In this document: positions 46,060 to 53,986 of the stretch, piece after piece
How positions within the stretch are numbered: the stretch's first letter is position 1
Layout of the letters: the number at the start of each line of letters is the position of its first letter
Origin: Iodidimonas muriae
GTDB taxonomy: Bacteria; Pseudomonadota; Alphaproteobacteria; Sphingomonadales; Rhodothalassiaceae
Assembly: GCF_014647255.1 (NCBI RefSeq)
Contig: NZ_BMOV01000002.1
Location: forward strand, 310,001-374,000
DNA length: 64,000 bases
Direction of reading: 5' to 3'
Position numbers and translations under genes: made by a program
Notes under the pieces: model-generated
What the model was told of the DNA's origin: nothing
The model's input: only the letters and a program-made list of their open reading frames with translations
Databases searched by the model: none

Positions 46060-47841
46060 CTAGTCCCCCAAGGGAACACCTTCACGGCGCGGATCGGCCC
46101 CGCCTTGATAGGTGCGGCCTTTTCCATCGGCGTCATAATGAACGGTGAAACCATGCAGCCCGGAATTTAGCGTGCGGGCGCGCACTTGGTGGCCAAGGGC
46201 GCTCAGGGCTTCTGTTTGCGATGTGATGGGCGTATCGCGCTCGATCTCCAACACACCATTGCGGCCAACCAGATTGGGGGCGGAAATGGCGTCCTGGATC
46301 GACATGCCCCAATCCAGAACCCCCAGCACGGTTTTTGTCACATAGCTGATGATGCGGCTACCGCCCGGCGATCCGATGGCCATACGCACCCGGTCTTGAT
46401 CGTCGAACACAATGGTGGGGGTCATGGAGCTGCGCGGCTTTTTGCCCGGCTCTACCCGATTGGCCACCTTCACGCCCTCCAGCTCTGGTGTGAAGGAAAA
46501 ATCGGTTAGCTGGTTGTTGAGAATAAACCCATTGCTCATCAAGAAGCTGCCAAAAGCAATCTGCACGGTGGTGGTAAACGATACCACATTGCCATCATCA
46601 TCCACCGCAACCATATGGCTGGTGGATGGAATATCCGGCCCCATATTGGGAGCGAAAACAGCGCCATGATCGCGCGGCGGATCACCGGCTTTGGCTTCTC
46701 CCATCGATTCCCCGGGATCAATCAAGGCCCGGCGTTTGGCCAGATAGCCGCGATCGATCAGCCCCTTCACCGGAACCGGCACGAAGGCCGGATCGGCAGA
46801 AAAGACATCCCGATCCGCATAAGCAAGCTGGCTGGCTTCCGCATAAAGATGGATGGCGTCTGTGGACCAAGGGGCAAGTGACGGCAGATCAAAGCCTTCC
46901 AAAATGCCCAATATGGCCAGCATGGTGGTGCCGCCCGAAGATGGCGGGCCCATGGAGCACACTTTGTTGGAACGATAAAGCGCACAAACCGGCTCCCGTT
47001 TGACCACCTTATAAGCGGCGAGATCTTCAAGGGTCAGCGCACCGGAGGCAAAGGGATTGTTGGCGACCACATCCACCATATCCTTGGCAATATCGCCTTC
47101 ATAAAAGGCGGAAACACCTTGTTGGGCGATCTGGCGCAGGGCTTTTCCATAAGCTGGATTTTTAAGCACATGGCCTTGCGGCTTGGCCTGTAAATCCTCG
47201 GTGAAGAAATACGGTCCGGCGGCTCCCAGATCCTCAAGGCCCAGATTCATTTTACGATAAAGGGCGGCGCGGCTATCCAGCAGATAAAACAGGCGCGGTG
47301 AAATGGCGAAGCCGTTTTCCGCCAGTTCGATGGCCGGTTCGAACAATGTAGCCCAAGGCAGCTTGCCATGGTCTTCATGGGCCTTGGCCAACATGGCCAT
47401 TACCCCCGGCACGCCCACCGCACGGCCCCCAAGGGCGGCATCCAAAAAGTCCAAGGGGTTGCCATTTTCATCCAGAAACAACGAGTCGTCCACACCCATG
47501 GGAGCGGTTTCGCGGCCATCATAGGCCAGCAATTCCTGAGTATCCTGATCGAAATGCAGCAAGAACCCGCCGCCGCCAATGCCGGAAGATTGCGGCTCCA
47601 CTAGGCTGAGCACCGCCTGCATGGCAATGGCGGCATCCACGGCACTGCCCCCGGCACGCAGCATGCGAAGGCCGGCGCGGCTGGCATGGGGGTTGGCGGC
47701 CACGGCCATATGCTTTTTGGCCTCGACCGGTGCGTTTTCCGGCATGTGGGCCTGCGCGGATTGCAGTGGGGCCGCTGTTCCCGCCACCAGAAAACCAAGA
47801 GAAACGGCAATGGATTGCATGATGCGGGCGGGGCGAAGCAT
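46060..47841 (-). CDS. ggt: Gamma-glutamyltransferase
   Basis: 593 residues from ATG 47841 (AAGGA eight bases upstream). Signal peptide to about residue 30 (GTAAPLQSAQAHMP), so periplasmic. Ntn hydrolase that self-cleaves before the catalytic Thr in IPSTSHMVAVD (near residue 400); GIGGGGFLLHFD, DGRETAP with the substrate Arg, and SPGGSRIISYV are further conserved blocks. Hydrolyses glutathione and other gamma-glutamyl compounds. Confidence 0.93.
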   Translation of the reverse strand: MLRPARIMQSIAVSLGFLVAGTAAPLQSAQAHMPENAPVEAKKHMAVAANPHASRAGLRMLRAGGSAVDAAIAMQAVLSLVEPQSSGIGGGGFLLHFDQDTQELLAYDGRETAPMGVDDSLFLDENGNPLDFLDAALGGRAVGVPGVMAMLAKAHEDHGKLPWATLFEPAIELAENGFAISPRLFYLLDSRAALYRKMNLGLEDLGAAGPYFFTEDLQAKPQGHVLKNPAYGKALRQIAQQGVSAFYEGDIAKDMVDVVANNPFASGALTLEDLAAYKVVKREPVCALYRSNKVCSMGPPSSGGTTMLAILGILEGFDLPSLAPWSTDAIHLYAEASQLAYADRDVFSADPAFVPVPVKGLIDRGYLAKRRALIDPGESMGEAKAGDPPRDHGAVFAPNMGPDIPSTSHMVAVDDDGNVVSFTTTVQIAFGSFLMSNGFILNNQLTDFSFTPELEGVKVANRVEPGKKPRSSMTPTIVFDDQDRVRMAIGSPGGSRIISYVTKTVLGVLDWGMSIQDAISAPNLVGRNGVLEIERDTPITSQTEALSALGHQVRARTLNSGLHGFTVHYDADGKGRTYQGGADPRREGVPLGD

Positions 47842-48001
47842 GGGCACTGTCCTTTTTCTTCAAACGAAGCTGCACACTATACTGACTGGCGTCTTTATGA
47901 AAAGGCCGGAAAACAAGGGCAAGGCGCTGGGCCGATAAGGCCGGTGCGGAGCCAACCGGTTTGGCATTGCCGTTGGACAGAACACACAGTACCGTCCGGC
48001 C

Positions 48002-48904
48002 ATGACCGATGAAGCCCTTTATCCCACAGAAAACGACCGAATCACCGATATTGACGGAATTCTGGTCGGCAACAGCCATGATGCCGCTGTGCGCTCTGGC
48101 ACAACGGTGATTTTGCCCGATCAACCCGTAATGATGGGGGTTGATGTGCGCGGCGGGGCGCCCGGCACCCGCGATACCGATGCTCTGGACCCCACCTGTC
48201 TGGTGAACGGCTTTCATGGCTTGGTGCTATCCGGCGGCTCGGTGTTCGGGCTGGGGGCCGTGGATGGGGTTGTGTCCTGGTTGTCGGAACGGGGGCGCGG
48301 CTTGTCTTTGGGCGCATGTATCGTGCCGGTGGTGCCCGGAGCGATTCTGTTCGATCTGGCCAATGGCGGCGACAAAAACTGGGGGGCGCTGCCACCTTAT
48401 CGGGCTTTGGGGATCAAAGCCTGTGAAGCGGCCTCCCGCACAATAGAAGAAGGGGCCATGGGCGCGGGATTCGGCGCCTTGGCAGGGGATCGCCGGGGCG
48501 GCCTTGGCACGGCGGCCTTGCGCTCTGCCAGCGGTTTTCATGTGGGGGCTTTGGTGGCGGTCAATTCCTATGGTCCGCCGATGGACGATCAGTTTGACCG
48601 TATTCCCTTGCCCAAGGAAGGGTTGGTGGGGGCGAATACCACCATTGCCGCCATCGCAACGGATCTGGCGTTGGACAAGGCCGGATGCAGGCGGCTGGCG
48701 ATCATGGCGCAAGATGGGTTGGCGCGCAGCTTGCGACCCATTCATACGCCCTATGATGGGGATACGGTCTTTGCGTTATCCACCGGGGCGATTTCGCCGC
48801 CCGAGCCGTTTTCCCGCAGCCTGCTTGTGGCTGGTGCCATGGCCGCGGATGCCTTGGCGCGGGCGGTGGGCAAAGCCCTGGCGGCAGCAGGGCAGGCAGA
48901 ATAA
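48002..48904 (+). CDS. P1 family peptidase (DmpA-like aminopeptidase)
   Basis: 300 residues. Family S58/P1 Ntn-type hydrolases cut themselves before a Ser/Thr nucleophile; here GDRRGGLGTAALR holds the expected site. VNGFHGLVLSGGSVFGLGAVDGV is the other strong family signature. Substrates in the family are beta-peptides or D/L-amino-acid amides. No signal peptide. The start ATG is 160 bases from the divergent ggt. Confidence 0.88.
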   Translation: MTDEALYPTENDRITDIDGILVGNSHDAAVRSGTTVILPDQPVMMGVDVRGGAPGTRDTDALDPTCLVNGFHGLVLSGGSVFGLGAVDGVVSWLSERGRGLSLGACIVPVVPGAILFDLANGGDKNWGALPPYRALGIKACEAASRTIEEGAMGAGFGALAGDRRGGLGTAALRSASGFHVGALVAVNSYGPPMDDQFDRIPLPKEGLVGANTTIAAIATDLALDKAGCRRLAIMAQDGLARSLRPIHTPYDGDTVFALSTGAISPPEPFSRSLLVAGAMAADALARAVGKALAAAGQAE

Positions 48905-48924
48905 CACCGCGTCATGCCGGCTTC

Positions 48925-49152
48925 TCAGTGCACGGAAACCGGCGACAGTTCATTGGAACGCGCCGCCAGAACCGCTTCTGAAAAGCTGGGAAGATTGGCC
49001 AGCTTTGTGCCATCGGCGGCATGAACGGAAAAGGTCTTTTGGCCATTTTTATCCATCACCGGGCGGATATACACCAAATCCGGCGCACCCAGTTCGGCGA
49101 ATTCTTCGTCGCTGAAACGGTCGTCTTTTAGAAGGATGGTGCGATGAGCCAT
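48925..49152 (-). CDS. DUF1150 family protein
   Basis: 75 residues from ATG 49152, with AAGGAG six bases upstream. ELGAPDLVYIRPV and FSVHAADGTKLA are the family pattern. DUF1150 genes follow an hsp20 gene in many alphaproteobacteria and are probably co-induced by heat; role unknown. Starts 1 base after the hsp20 stop. Confidence 0.87.
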   Translation of the reverse strand: MAHRTILLKDDRFSDEEFAELGAPDLVYIRPVMDKNGQKTFSVHAADGTKLANLPSFSEAVLAARSNELSPVSVH

Positions 49153-49153
49153 G

Positions 49154-49633
49154 TCATTCTCCTTCTTGTGAAACCGTAGAGGATGCTCCGTCCGTTTTAT
49201 GATGAACGGTGCGGCGACGGGTTGGTTCGGGTTTAATCTCGATGGTTTTGACAATCCGTTCCGGCTCTGGCCTGATCAGATCGATATTGAGCAAGCCATT
49301 ATCAATGGAGGCTCCGGAAACATCCATCCCCTGGGCCAATACGAATTTTCGCTGGAATTGGCGCGCGGCGATGCCGCGATGCAAAAATGTCCGAGTGTCT
49401 TCATCGGCTTGGCGACCGCGAATCACAAGCTGATTGTTTTCCACAGTAACGTCGAGATCCTCTGGCGCGAACCCGGCCACGGCCAAGGTGATGCGCAAGG
49501 TGCGATCATCCAGATGCTCGATATTATAGGGGGGATAGCCACCATTGCCGCTTTTGGCAGCCATATCCAACATATGTTCGATATGGTCGAAACCCAAAAG
49601 CAGGGGGCTATTGAAAACCGATAAACGCGACAT
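49154..49633 (-). CDS. Small heat-shock protein (Hsp20/IbpA type)
   Basis: 159 residues. MSRLSVFNSPLLLGFDHIEHML is the IbpA-like N-terminal arm, the alpha-crystallin domain runs from about 35 to 125 (YPPYNIEHLDDRTLRITLAVAG and FAPEDLDVTVENNQLVIRG parts), and LLNIDLIRPEPERIVK gives the strand before the C-terminal IxI-like IEIKPE. AAGGAGG sits seven bases before ATG 49633. A short inverted repeat TTGCG/CGCAA lies just upstream of it and might affect translation, but no clear ROSE element or sigma-32 promoter was recognised. Confidence 0.9.
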   Translation of the reverse strand: MSRLSVFNSPLLLGFDHIEHMLDMAAKSGNGGYPPYNIEHLDDRTLRITLAVAGFAPEDLDVTVENNQLVIRGRQADEDTRTFLHRGIAARQFQRKFVLAQGMDVSGASIDNGLLNIDLIRPEPERIVKTIEIKPEPTRRRTVHHKTDGASSTVSQEGE

Positions 49634-49705
49634 TCCTCATCCTCCTTGCGAAGCGATCAGACGCAACCGACCCCTGAAGGGCATCGTTGGCGCTTTTTAC
49701 AAAGG

Positions 49706-49734
49706 CAAAGCCTCCCCGAATGGGCGGGGCTTTG
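49706..49734. terminator. Bulged hairpin terminator after the TPR/SPOR lipoprotein gene
   Basis: CAAAG-CCT-CCCCG (49706-49718) pairs with CGGGG-C-TTTG (49725-49734) leaving a small bulge. It lies about 80 bases after the stop of the minus-strand lipoprotein gene, with CTTTGCCTTTG following. No plus-strand gene would need it. Confidence 0.5.
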
Positions 49735-49812
49735 TTATCGGTTTAAATGTGGGGGGTTTGCGCGGTTCGATCAAGAGGCGCGTTTATACGGGCCTCTGAC
49801 CGGTACCGGTTT

Positions 49813-51165
49813 TCACGAGTCGCTCTCGTCTTCTTTATGGGCTGCAGGCAGGCGGCCTTCCACCGGCTCGGGTGGCCGGATCCAGCATGGCGCACCCGCG
49901 GCTTTCAGATCCGCGCAAACCTCGCGGGCTTGTTGCAGATCGCGTAAGGGGCCCGCATTCAGGCGATAGAAGAACCCACCCGGTGGTGCTTTGCGCTCGC
50001 CAAAATCCACTTCCGAACGGCGCGGCTCTAACGGTTCCAGAATAATACGGTATTTATCCCAGTAATATTTTTGTCCGCGAATCAATTGGTCTTTGGTGCG
50101 ATATGCGGCCACCTGTACCGACCAGCCTTCCGGCTCGATCAGCGGTGGCAGACCGACAGGTTCCGGCTCCGGCTCGGGCTCGGGCTCGGGAATGGGTTCT
50201 GGCTCCGGCTCAGGTTCCGGTTCCGGCTCTGTCACCAACCGCTTGGCAGCGGCTTTTTTGTCGTCGGTTTCATCAAAGACCAGAATGCCTTCATCGGACA
50301 AGGTGCGTTCCGGTGCCTGTGCGCCCAGAATCAGCACTTTCACCCGTTCCGAAGGGGGCAGGGCGGCCAATTCCCGGAAGAACATAAGCGTTTCGGATGC
50401 CGACTGGTTGTCCAGATCCACACGGGCCATTTCACCGGCTTTTTCCAGATCGCCTGCAAGCACATAGGCCAGAACCAGATTTTGCCGGTGCTGGGCTTGG
50501 GCTTTTGGATCGGCCACCACCTGTTTCAACAGATCGATAGCGGCCTGATGGTCCCCATAAAGTGCATGGCTAAGGGCCAGATTGCTGCGCATATTCACAT
50601 CATCGCCCCCTTGACGCACGGCAAGGGCATGGGCGGCAAGGGCATCGCTGTGGCGGCCAAGGGCATCCAGCGCCACCGCGCGACCGGACTGGGCCTGCGC
50701 CCCGCCACCAAAACGAAGGGCGGCATCAAAATTGTCCAAAGCCATTTGCGGGCGGCCAAAGGCCAGATTCACTTCGCCCAGTCCCAATTGGACCGCTGCC
50801 GATGAGCTGTTTTTTCCCGCCGCAAGCAAAAGGGTTTCTTCGGCTTTTGCATATTGTCCTACAGCCGCAAAAGACCGCGCCAGTGCTGCCAGCACATCGG
50901 CTTTTTCCTGACCGCCTTCAGACCAGGCTTGCCGGTAAAGCGGAATGGCTGCGGCATGTTGTCCGGCATCGGCCAAGCGCTGTGCCACGGCAAAAAGCGG
51001 GGCGTTTGGCCCATCGATGTTCGTGTTGACCCGGGCTTGGCGCTCAACCGGTTGAGAGGTGCAAGCCGATAAGGCGGCAAGGCACAAAACCAAAGCCGAT
51101 CCGCGCAAGGCAGTGCGTGCGATGCGGGGAAAAGCTGCTTTTCGGGCGATGGGCTGATGGATCAC
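49813..51165 (-). CDS. TPR/SPOR-domain lipoprotein with Glu-Pro linker
   Basis: 450 residues from GTG 51165. I prefer this start because it gives a proper lipoprotein signal (basic ARKAAFPRIARTALRG, hydrophobic ALVLCLAA, lipobox LSAC with Cys 35); the frame is open to 51270 but that adds 35 residues overlapping the previous gene. After Cys-Thr-Ser, no Asp at +2, so outer-membrane sorting is likely. Then six or so TPR-like repeats (about 55-245; QMALDNFDAALRFGG, SDALAAHALAVRQGG), a rigid linker EPEPEPEPEPEPIPEPEPEP, and a SPOR domain (about 345-430; WSVQVAAYRTKDQL and FFYRLNAGPL) that binds denuded septal peptidoglycan. Third gene behind the ParA-like and RHH genes. Confidence 0.83.
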   Translation of the reverse strand: MIHQPIARKAAFPRIARTALRGSALVLCLAALSACTSQPVERQARVNTNIDGPNAPLFAVAQRLADAGQHAAAIPLYRQAWSEGGQEKADVLAALARSFAAVGQYAKAEETLLLAAGKNSSSAAVQLGLGEVNLAFGRPQMALDNFDAALRFGGGAQAQSGRAVALDALGRHSDALAAHALAVRQGGDDVNMRSNLALSHALYGDHQAAIDLLKQVVADPKAQAQHRQNLVLAYVLAGDLEKAGEMARVDLDNQSASETLMFFRELAALPPSERVKVLILGAQAPERTLSDEGILVFDETDDKKAAAKRLVTEPEPEPEPEPEPIPEPEPEPEPEPVGLPPLIEPEGWSVQVAAYRTKDQLIRGQKYYWDKYRIILEPLEPRRSEVDFGERKAPPGGFFYRLNAGPLRDLQQAREVCADLKAAGAPCWIRPPEPVEGRLPAAHKEDESDS

Positions 51166-51215
51166 TGTCACCTGATTTTGCCTGACCGTTGTCTTTGCCT
51201 GTTGTCCTGTCGCTT

Positions 51216-51689
51216 TCAGGATTGATGTGCCGATGTTTGAGCCTGCTGAGCCAGTGAGCGATTCAGACAAGGGCAGCCGGAAAGCGGTTCCGTATAGTTT
51301 CCTAAAAGGTCATCCAATGCCTGCATGAGCAAGTCCTGCGCGGATTTATTTGTATGCGCGGCCATGAGCTTGAGGCGAAGATGTCTTTCCTTATCAAGAC
51401 GGAGCGTAAGAGCGATTCGTTTCTTATCCGTTACTTTATCGCCTTGTTCCGTCTTTCTTTGTTGTCTTTTTGGGCTTTGTGTCCCCGATAGGGCCTTTAC
51501 CGGGGAAGAAGGGGCCGGAGAAGCAGAGGCAGGGGAAGCAGGTGTCGAGGACATAGGGGCCTGTGCACGGCCAATCCCGTCAAAAGATGAGCTGTCCGCA
51601 GCCAAACTGAGACGCTGACGCTGAAGCGCTGGCGTGGCATCGCCTTTGCTGGCCAGCAGGTTTGCGGTCAATCTTGCTGCTGTTTTCAT
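51216..51689 (-). CDS. Ribbon-helix-helix DNA-binding protein
   Basis: 157 residues from ATG 51689 (a GTG directly before is open). N-terminal 85 residues are Ala/Ser/Pro-rich and probably disordered. Then KRIALTLRLDKERHLRLKLM - AAHTNKSAQDLLMQALDDLL, a strand followed by two helices typical of the RHH fold used by ParG, CopG and omega-type partition/repressor proteins. AAAGGA stands near the start. It lies between the ParA-like gene and the SPOR lipoprotein gene, behind a tandem heptad repeat, so a ParA partner or autorepressor role is likely (inference). Confidence 0.75.
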   Translation of the reverse strand: MKTAARLTANLLASKGDATPALQRQRLSLAADSSSFDGIGRAQAPMSSTPASPASASPAPSSPVKALSGTQSPKRQQRKTEQGDKVTDKKRIALTLRLDKERHLRLKLMAAHTNKSAQDLLMQALDDLLGNYTEPLSGCPCLNRSLAQQAQTSAHQS

Positions 51690-51703
51690 CACCGGGGGTC
51701 CTT

Positions 51704-51722
51704 TTACAACACTAGTTACAAC
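51704..51722 (-). promoter_or_regulatory. Tandem heptad repeat upstream of the RHH gene
   Basis: GTTGTAA occurs twice in direct orientation on the minus strand (51722-51716 and 51710-51704) with a 5-base spacer, a 12-bp period, 15-33 bases before the RHH start codon. Direct heptads are the usual binding pattern of RHH partition/repressor proteins. Other TTGTAAC copies in the window are single and inside genes. Confidence 0.5.
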
Positions 51723-51777
51723 GCTTTATGCGACGGGGTTGGGGGCTGATACAAGATAGGAAGCAAGGGCGTGTTTA

Positions 51778-52509
51778 TCAGGCGATCGGGGTGCCTATAT
51801 GGTCGCTTTTGCGCCCGAAACTGCGCGATGCGGTGCCATTGGCCAACGGGCGTGTGCTGGTGCGACCATTGAAGATGGTGCGGCGGTGGCAGCGCTCCAG
51901 CCGATCATGCAAATATGTCCAAAGGGTTTCCACTTCGCGTGCGGACTTGCTTTGGGCATTCACTTCCATCACTGTGCGGCCATCGATCATCGAGGCGGCA
52001 AAATCCGTACGCTGATGCATGGTAACGGGGGCAACGGTGCCATGCTGTGAAAGGGCAACAGCCGCATCGGCGGTGATTCGCGCCCGTGGGGTGGCGGCAT
52101 TGACAACGAACACCAAAGGCTTGCCTGCCCGGTCCACCAGATCCACCGTGGCCCCTGCGGCACGCAGGTCATGGGGCGATGGGCGGGTGGGAATCACCAC
52201 CATATCGCACACGGCTACCACGCTTTGGATGGCCATGGTGATGGCGGGCGGGGTGTCGATCACCGCCAGCTTGAAGCCTTGACTCCGCAGATCGTCCAGA
52301 TCGCTGATCAATCGGGAGATAGAGGTGCGGGCAAAGGCCGGGGCAGGATCGGCCCGTTCATTCCACCAATCGGATAGAGAGCCTTGCGGGTCCGTATCCA
52401 CCAAAACCACAGGACCGGCCCCGGCACGTTGTGCGGCCACGGCCACATGCCCGCTCAGGGTCGTTTTTCCCGAACCACCTTTTTGAGATGCAAAAGCCAT
52501 CACACGCAT
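51778..52509 (-). CDS. ParA/MinD-family ATPase
   Basis: 243 residues. Deviant Walker A FASQKGGSGKTTLSGHVA with the signature Lys (KGGxGKTT), Walker A' VVLVDTDPQGSLSDWW, Walker B LAVIDTPPA, and VVIPTRPSPHDL. No N-terminal DNA-binding domain, so it is of the small ParA type (type Ib/orphan). The true chromosomal parAB pair is normally next to gidAB, which is absent here, so this is an additional ParA-like protein that probably positions a non-chromosomal cargo. The C-terminal 35 residues are basic and look disordered. An 85-base gap precedes the RHH gene. Confidence 0.87.
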   Translation of the reverse strand: MRVMAFASQKGGSGKTTLSGHVAVAAQRAGAGPVVLVDTDPQGSLSDWWNERADPAPAFARTSISRLISDLDDLRSQGFKLAVIDTPPAITMAIQSVVAVCDMVVIPTRPSPHDLRAAGATVDLVDRAGKPLVFVVNAATPRARITADAAVALSQHGTVAPVTMHQRTDFAASMIDGRTVMEVNAQSKSAREVETLWTYLHDRLERCHRRTIFNGRTSTRPLANGTASRSFGRKSDHIGTPIA

Positions 52510-52789
52510 GAGCCAAACCCTTCATCAAATGCCTGAAGTTCAGACCGGTTCCCCGGCCTTTTCATTTCAAATAAAATAAGATAAGCCGTTTAAAGAAGCG
52601 TAAAGCGATAGAATAAAGATAAATAAAAACCGATATAATCGGATAAAAATTTCCGAATATTTTTATAACAATATAATTATTGCGGCTGATGTCATGCAGG
52701 GACGTGATGTTTGGGAGATAGACCCATCGTCCGCTTTTCGCTAAGCATGCGAGAGGTTTCATCTCTGTTTATAAAGAAGGCCCCAATCC
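52510..52789. promoter_or_regulatory. AT-rich divergent control region (ParA-like gene / Sel1-SPOR gene)
   Basis: About 280 bases between divergent genes. 52561-52690 is strikingly AT-rich. It contains the palindrome CCGAT-ATA-ATCGG (52630-52642), which itself includes a perfect TATAAT (52634-52639), a second TATAAT at 52672-52677, and CGGA/TCCG repeats. No protein frame is convincing. Likely holds both promoters and an operator. Confidence 0.5.
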
Positions 52790-53938
52790 GTGACGAGGAC
52801 GCCGACTGTGCAAGTGATCGATGCGATTTTAACGACAGGCCAGAGGATGCTGTTAAGGCTGGCCATTCTTGGTATGGCTTTTTGCTCTCAGGTGATTTTG
52901 ACCGAGGCTGTTTTGGCGCAAGAGGCGGGGACATCCTCTGCTTCATCTCAGGATATTTCTGCTTTGGATATTGGCCGCAGCCTTTATTTCAAAGGGGATT
53001 ATCAAGGCGCTTATGCGGCATGGCAGCCCTTGGTGGAAGCGGGGGATGCCCGGGCACTTTATAATATGTCGACGCTTTATCGACGGGGTTTGGGCGTGGA
53101 CGCCGATGCAGAGCGGGCCTTGGCGCTTTTGACGGCCTCGGCAGAAAAAGGCTTTGTGGAGGCGCAATATTTGTTGGCCAGCCAGCAATTCGAAGCCGAT
53201 ATAACAGACGATGCGGCCCGTCAGGCAGCGGTGCGCTGGTGGCTGGCGGCGGCGCGGCAAGGGCATGCCTTGTCGCAATATCGCTTGGGATTGCTCTATT
53301 GGAATGGCGATGCGGTGGCCCGGGATCTGGTGCGCGGCCATGCCTGGATGCGCTTGGCTGCAGACCAAGAGATGGAAGAAGCCCAAAAAGCAGTGGCCAC
53401 CATGGACCGCTATATTGATGCGGATCAACGCAGCCAATCGGATCGTCTGGCGGGTCGTCTTGTGGATAGGGAGGCCGTGGCTAAACGGCAGGCACCCGCT
53501 GCGGAATCGGCCTCTGCTGCGGTTGCGACTCCTGCTCCCACGCCCACGCCTGAAGAAAAACCGGCAATGAAAAAGCCGGTTATAGAAAAGCCTGTGGAAG
53601 ATGTGGCGGCCAAAAAAGAATCGCCAAAAAAAGCCCAGAAAGACATACAAACACCTCCGGCGATGACAGAGGCGGACTTTGCCCAAAGCTGGCGTTTGCA
53701 GCTGGTGGCTTTGCGGCAAGAAGCGGATGTGGAGGCGCAATGGCGGCGCATGTTGGCAGATGCTCCCGATCTTCTGGGGGGCTTGGAGCACCGGATCGTT
53801 GCGGTAACCATTGCAGATCGGGGCACATTTTATCGTTTGCAAGCCGGGCCTTTTGCTTCGCGGGGGGATGCGGATACCCGCTGTCGGGCGTTGAAAGCGG
53901 CGGGTTTGGCCTGTTTTATCTTGTCGCCGGGGCGCTGA
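52790..53938 (+). CDS. Exported Sel1-repeat / SPOR-domain protein
   Basis: 382 residues from GTG 52790 with AAGG about nine bases upstream. A hydrophobic leader (about 21-40, LLRLAILGMAFCSQVILTEA) ends VLAQE, a likely signal cleavage. Sel1-type repeats fill about 55-195 (AWQPLVEAGDARALYNMSTLYRRG, VEAQYLLASQQF and ALSQYRLGLLYWNG). A Lys/Pro/Ala-rich linker (about 225-290) leads to a SPOR domain (about 298-380; WRLQLVALRQEADVEAQW, FYRLQAGPFAS). Predicted periplasmic, binding peptidoglycan at division sites. Divergent from the ParA-like operon, which ends in another SPOR protein. Confidence 0.83.
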   Translation: MTRTPTVQVIDAILTTGQRMLLRLAILGMAFCSQVILTEAVLAQEAGTSSASSQDISALDIGRSLYFKGDYQGAYAAWQPLVEAGDARALYNMSTLYRRGLGVDADAERALALLTASAEKGFVEAQYLLASQQFEADITDDAARQAAVRWWLAAARQGHALSQYRLGLLYWNGDAVARDLVRGHAWMRLAADQEMEEAQKAVATMDRYIDADQRSQSDRLAGRLVDREAVAKRQAPAAESASAAVATPAPTPTPEEKPAMKKPVIEKPVEDVAAKKESPKKAQKDIQTPPAMTEADFAQSWRLQLVALRQEADVEAQWRRMLADAPDLLGGLEHRIVAVTIADRGTFYRLQAGPFASRGDADTRCRALKAAGLACFILSPGR

Positions 53939-53986
53939 TACGGAACCATTAAACATCCCACAGACCATATCCAGAAAGGACGGCCG

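Noticed and set aside
51635-51650. Plus-strand TGGCATCGCCTTTGCT, a sigma-54-like match with correct spacing
   Set aside because: It lies inside the RHH coding sequence on the opposite strand, has a mismatch in the -24 element, and no gene or RNA follows in that direction.
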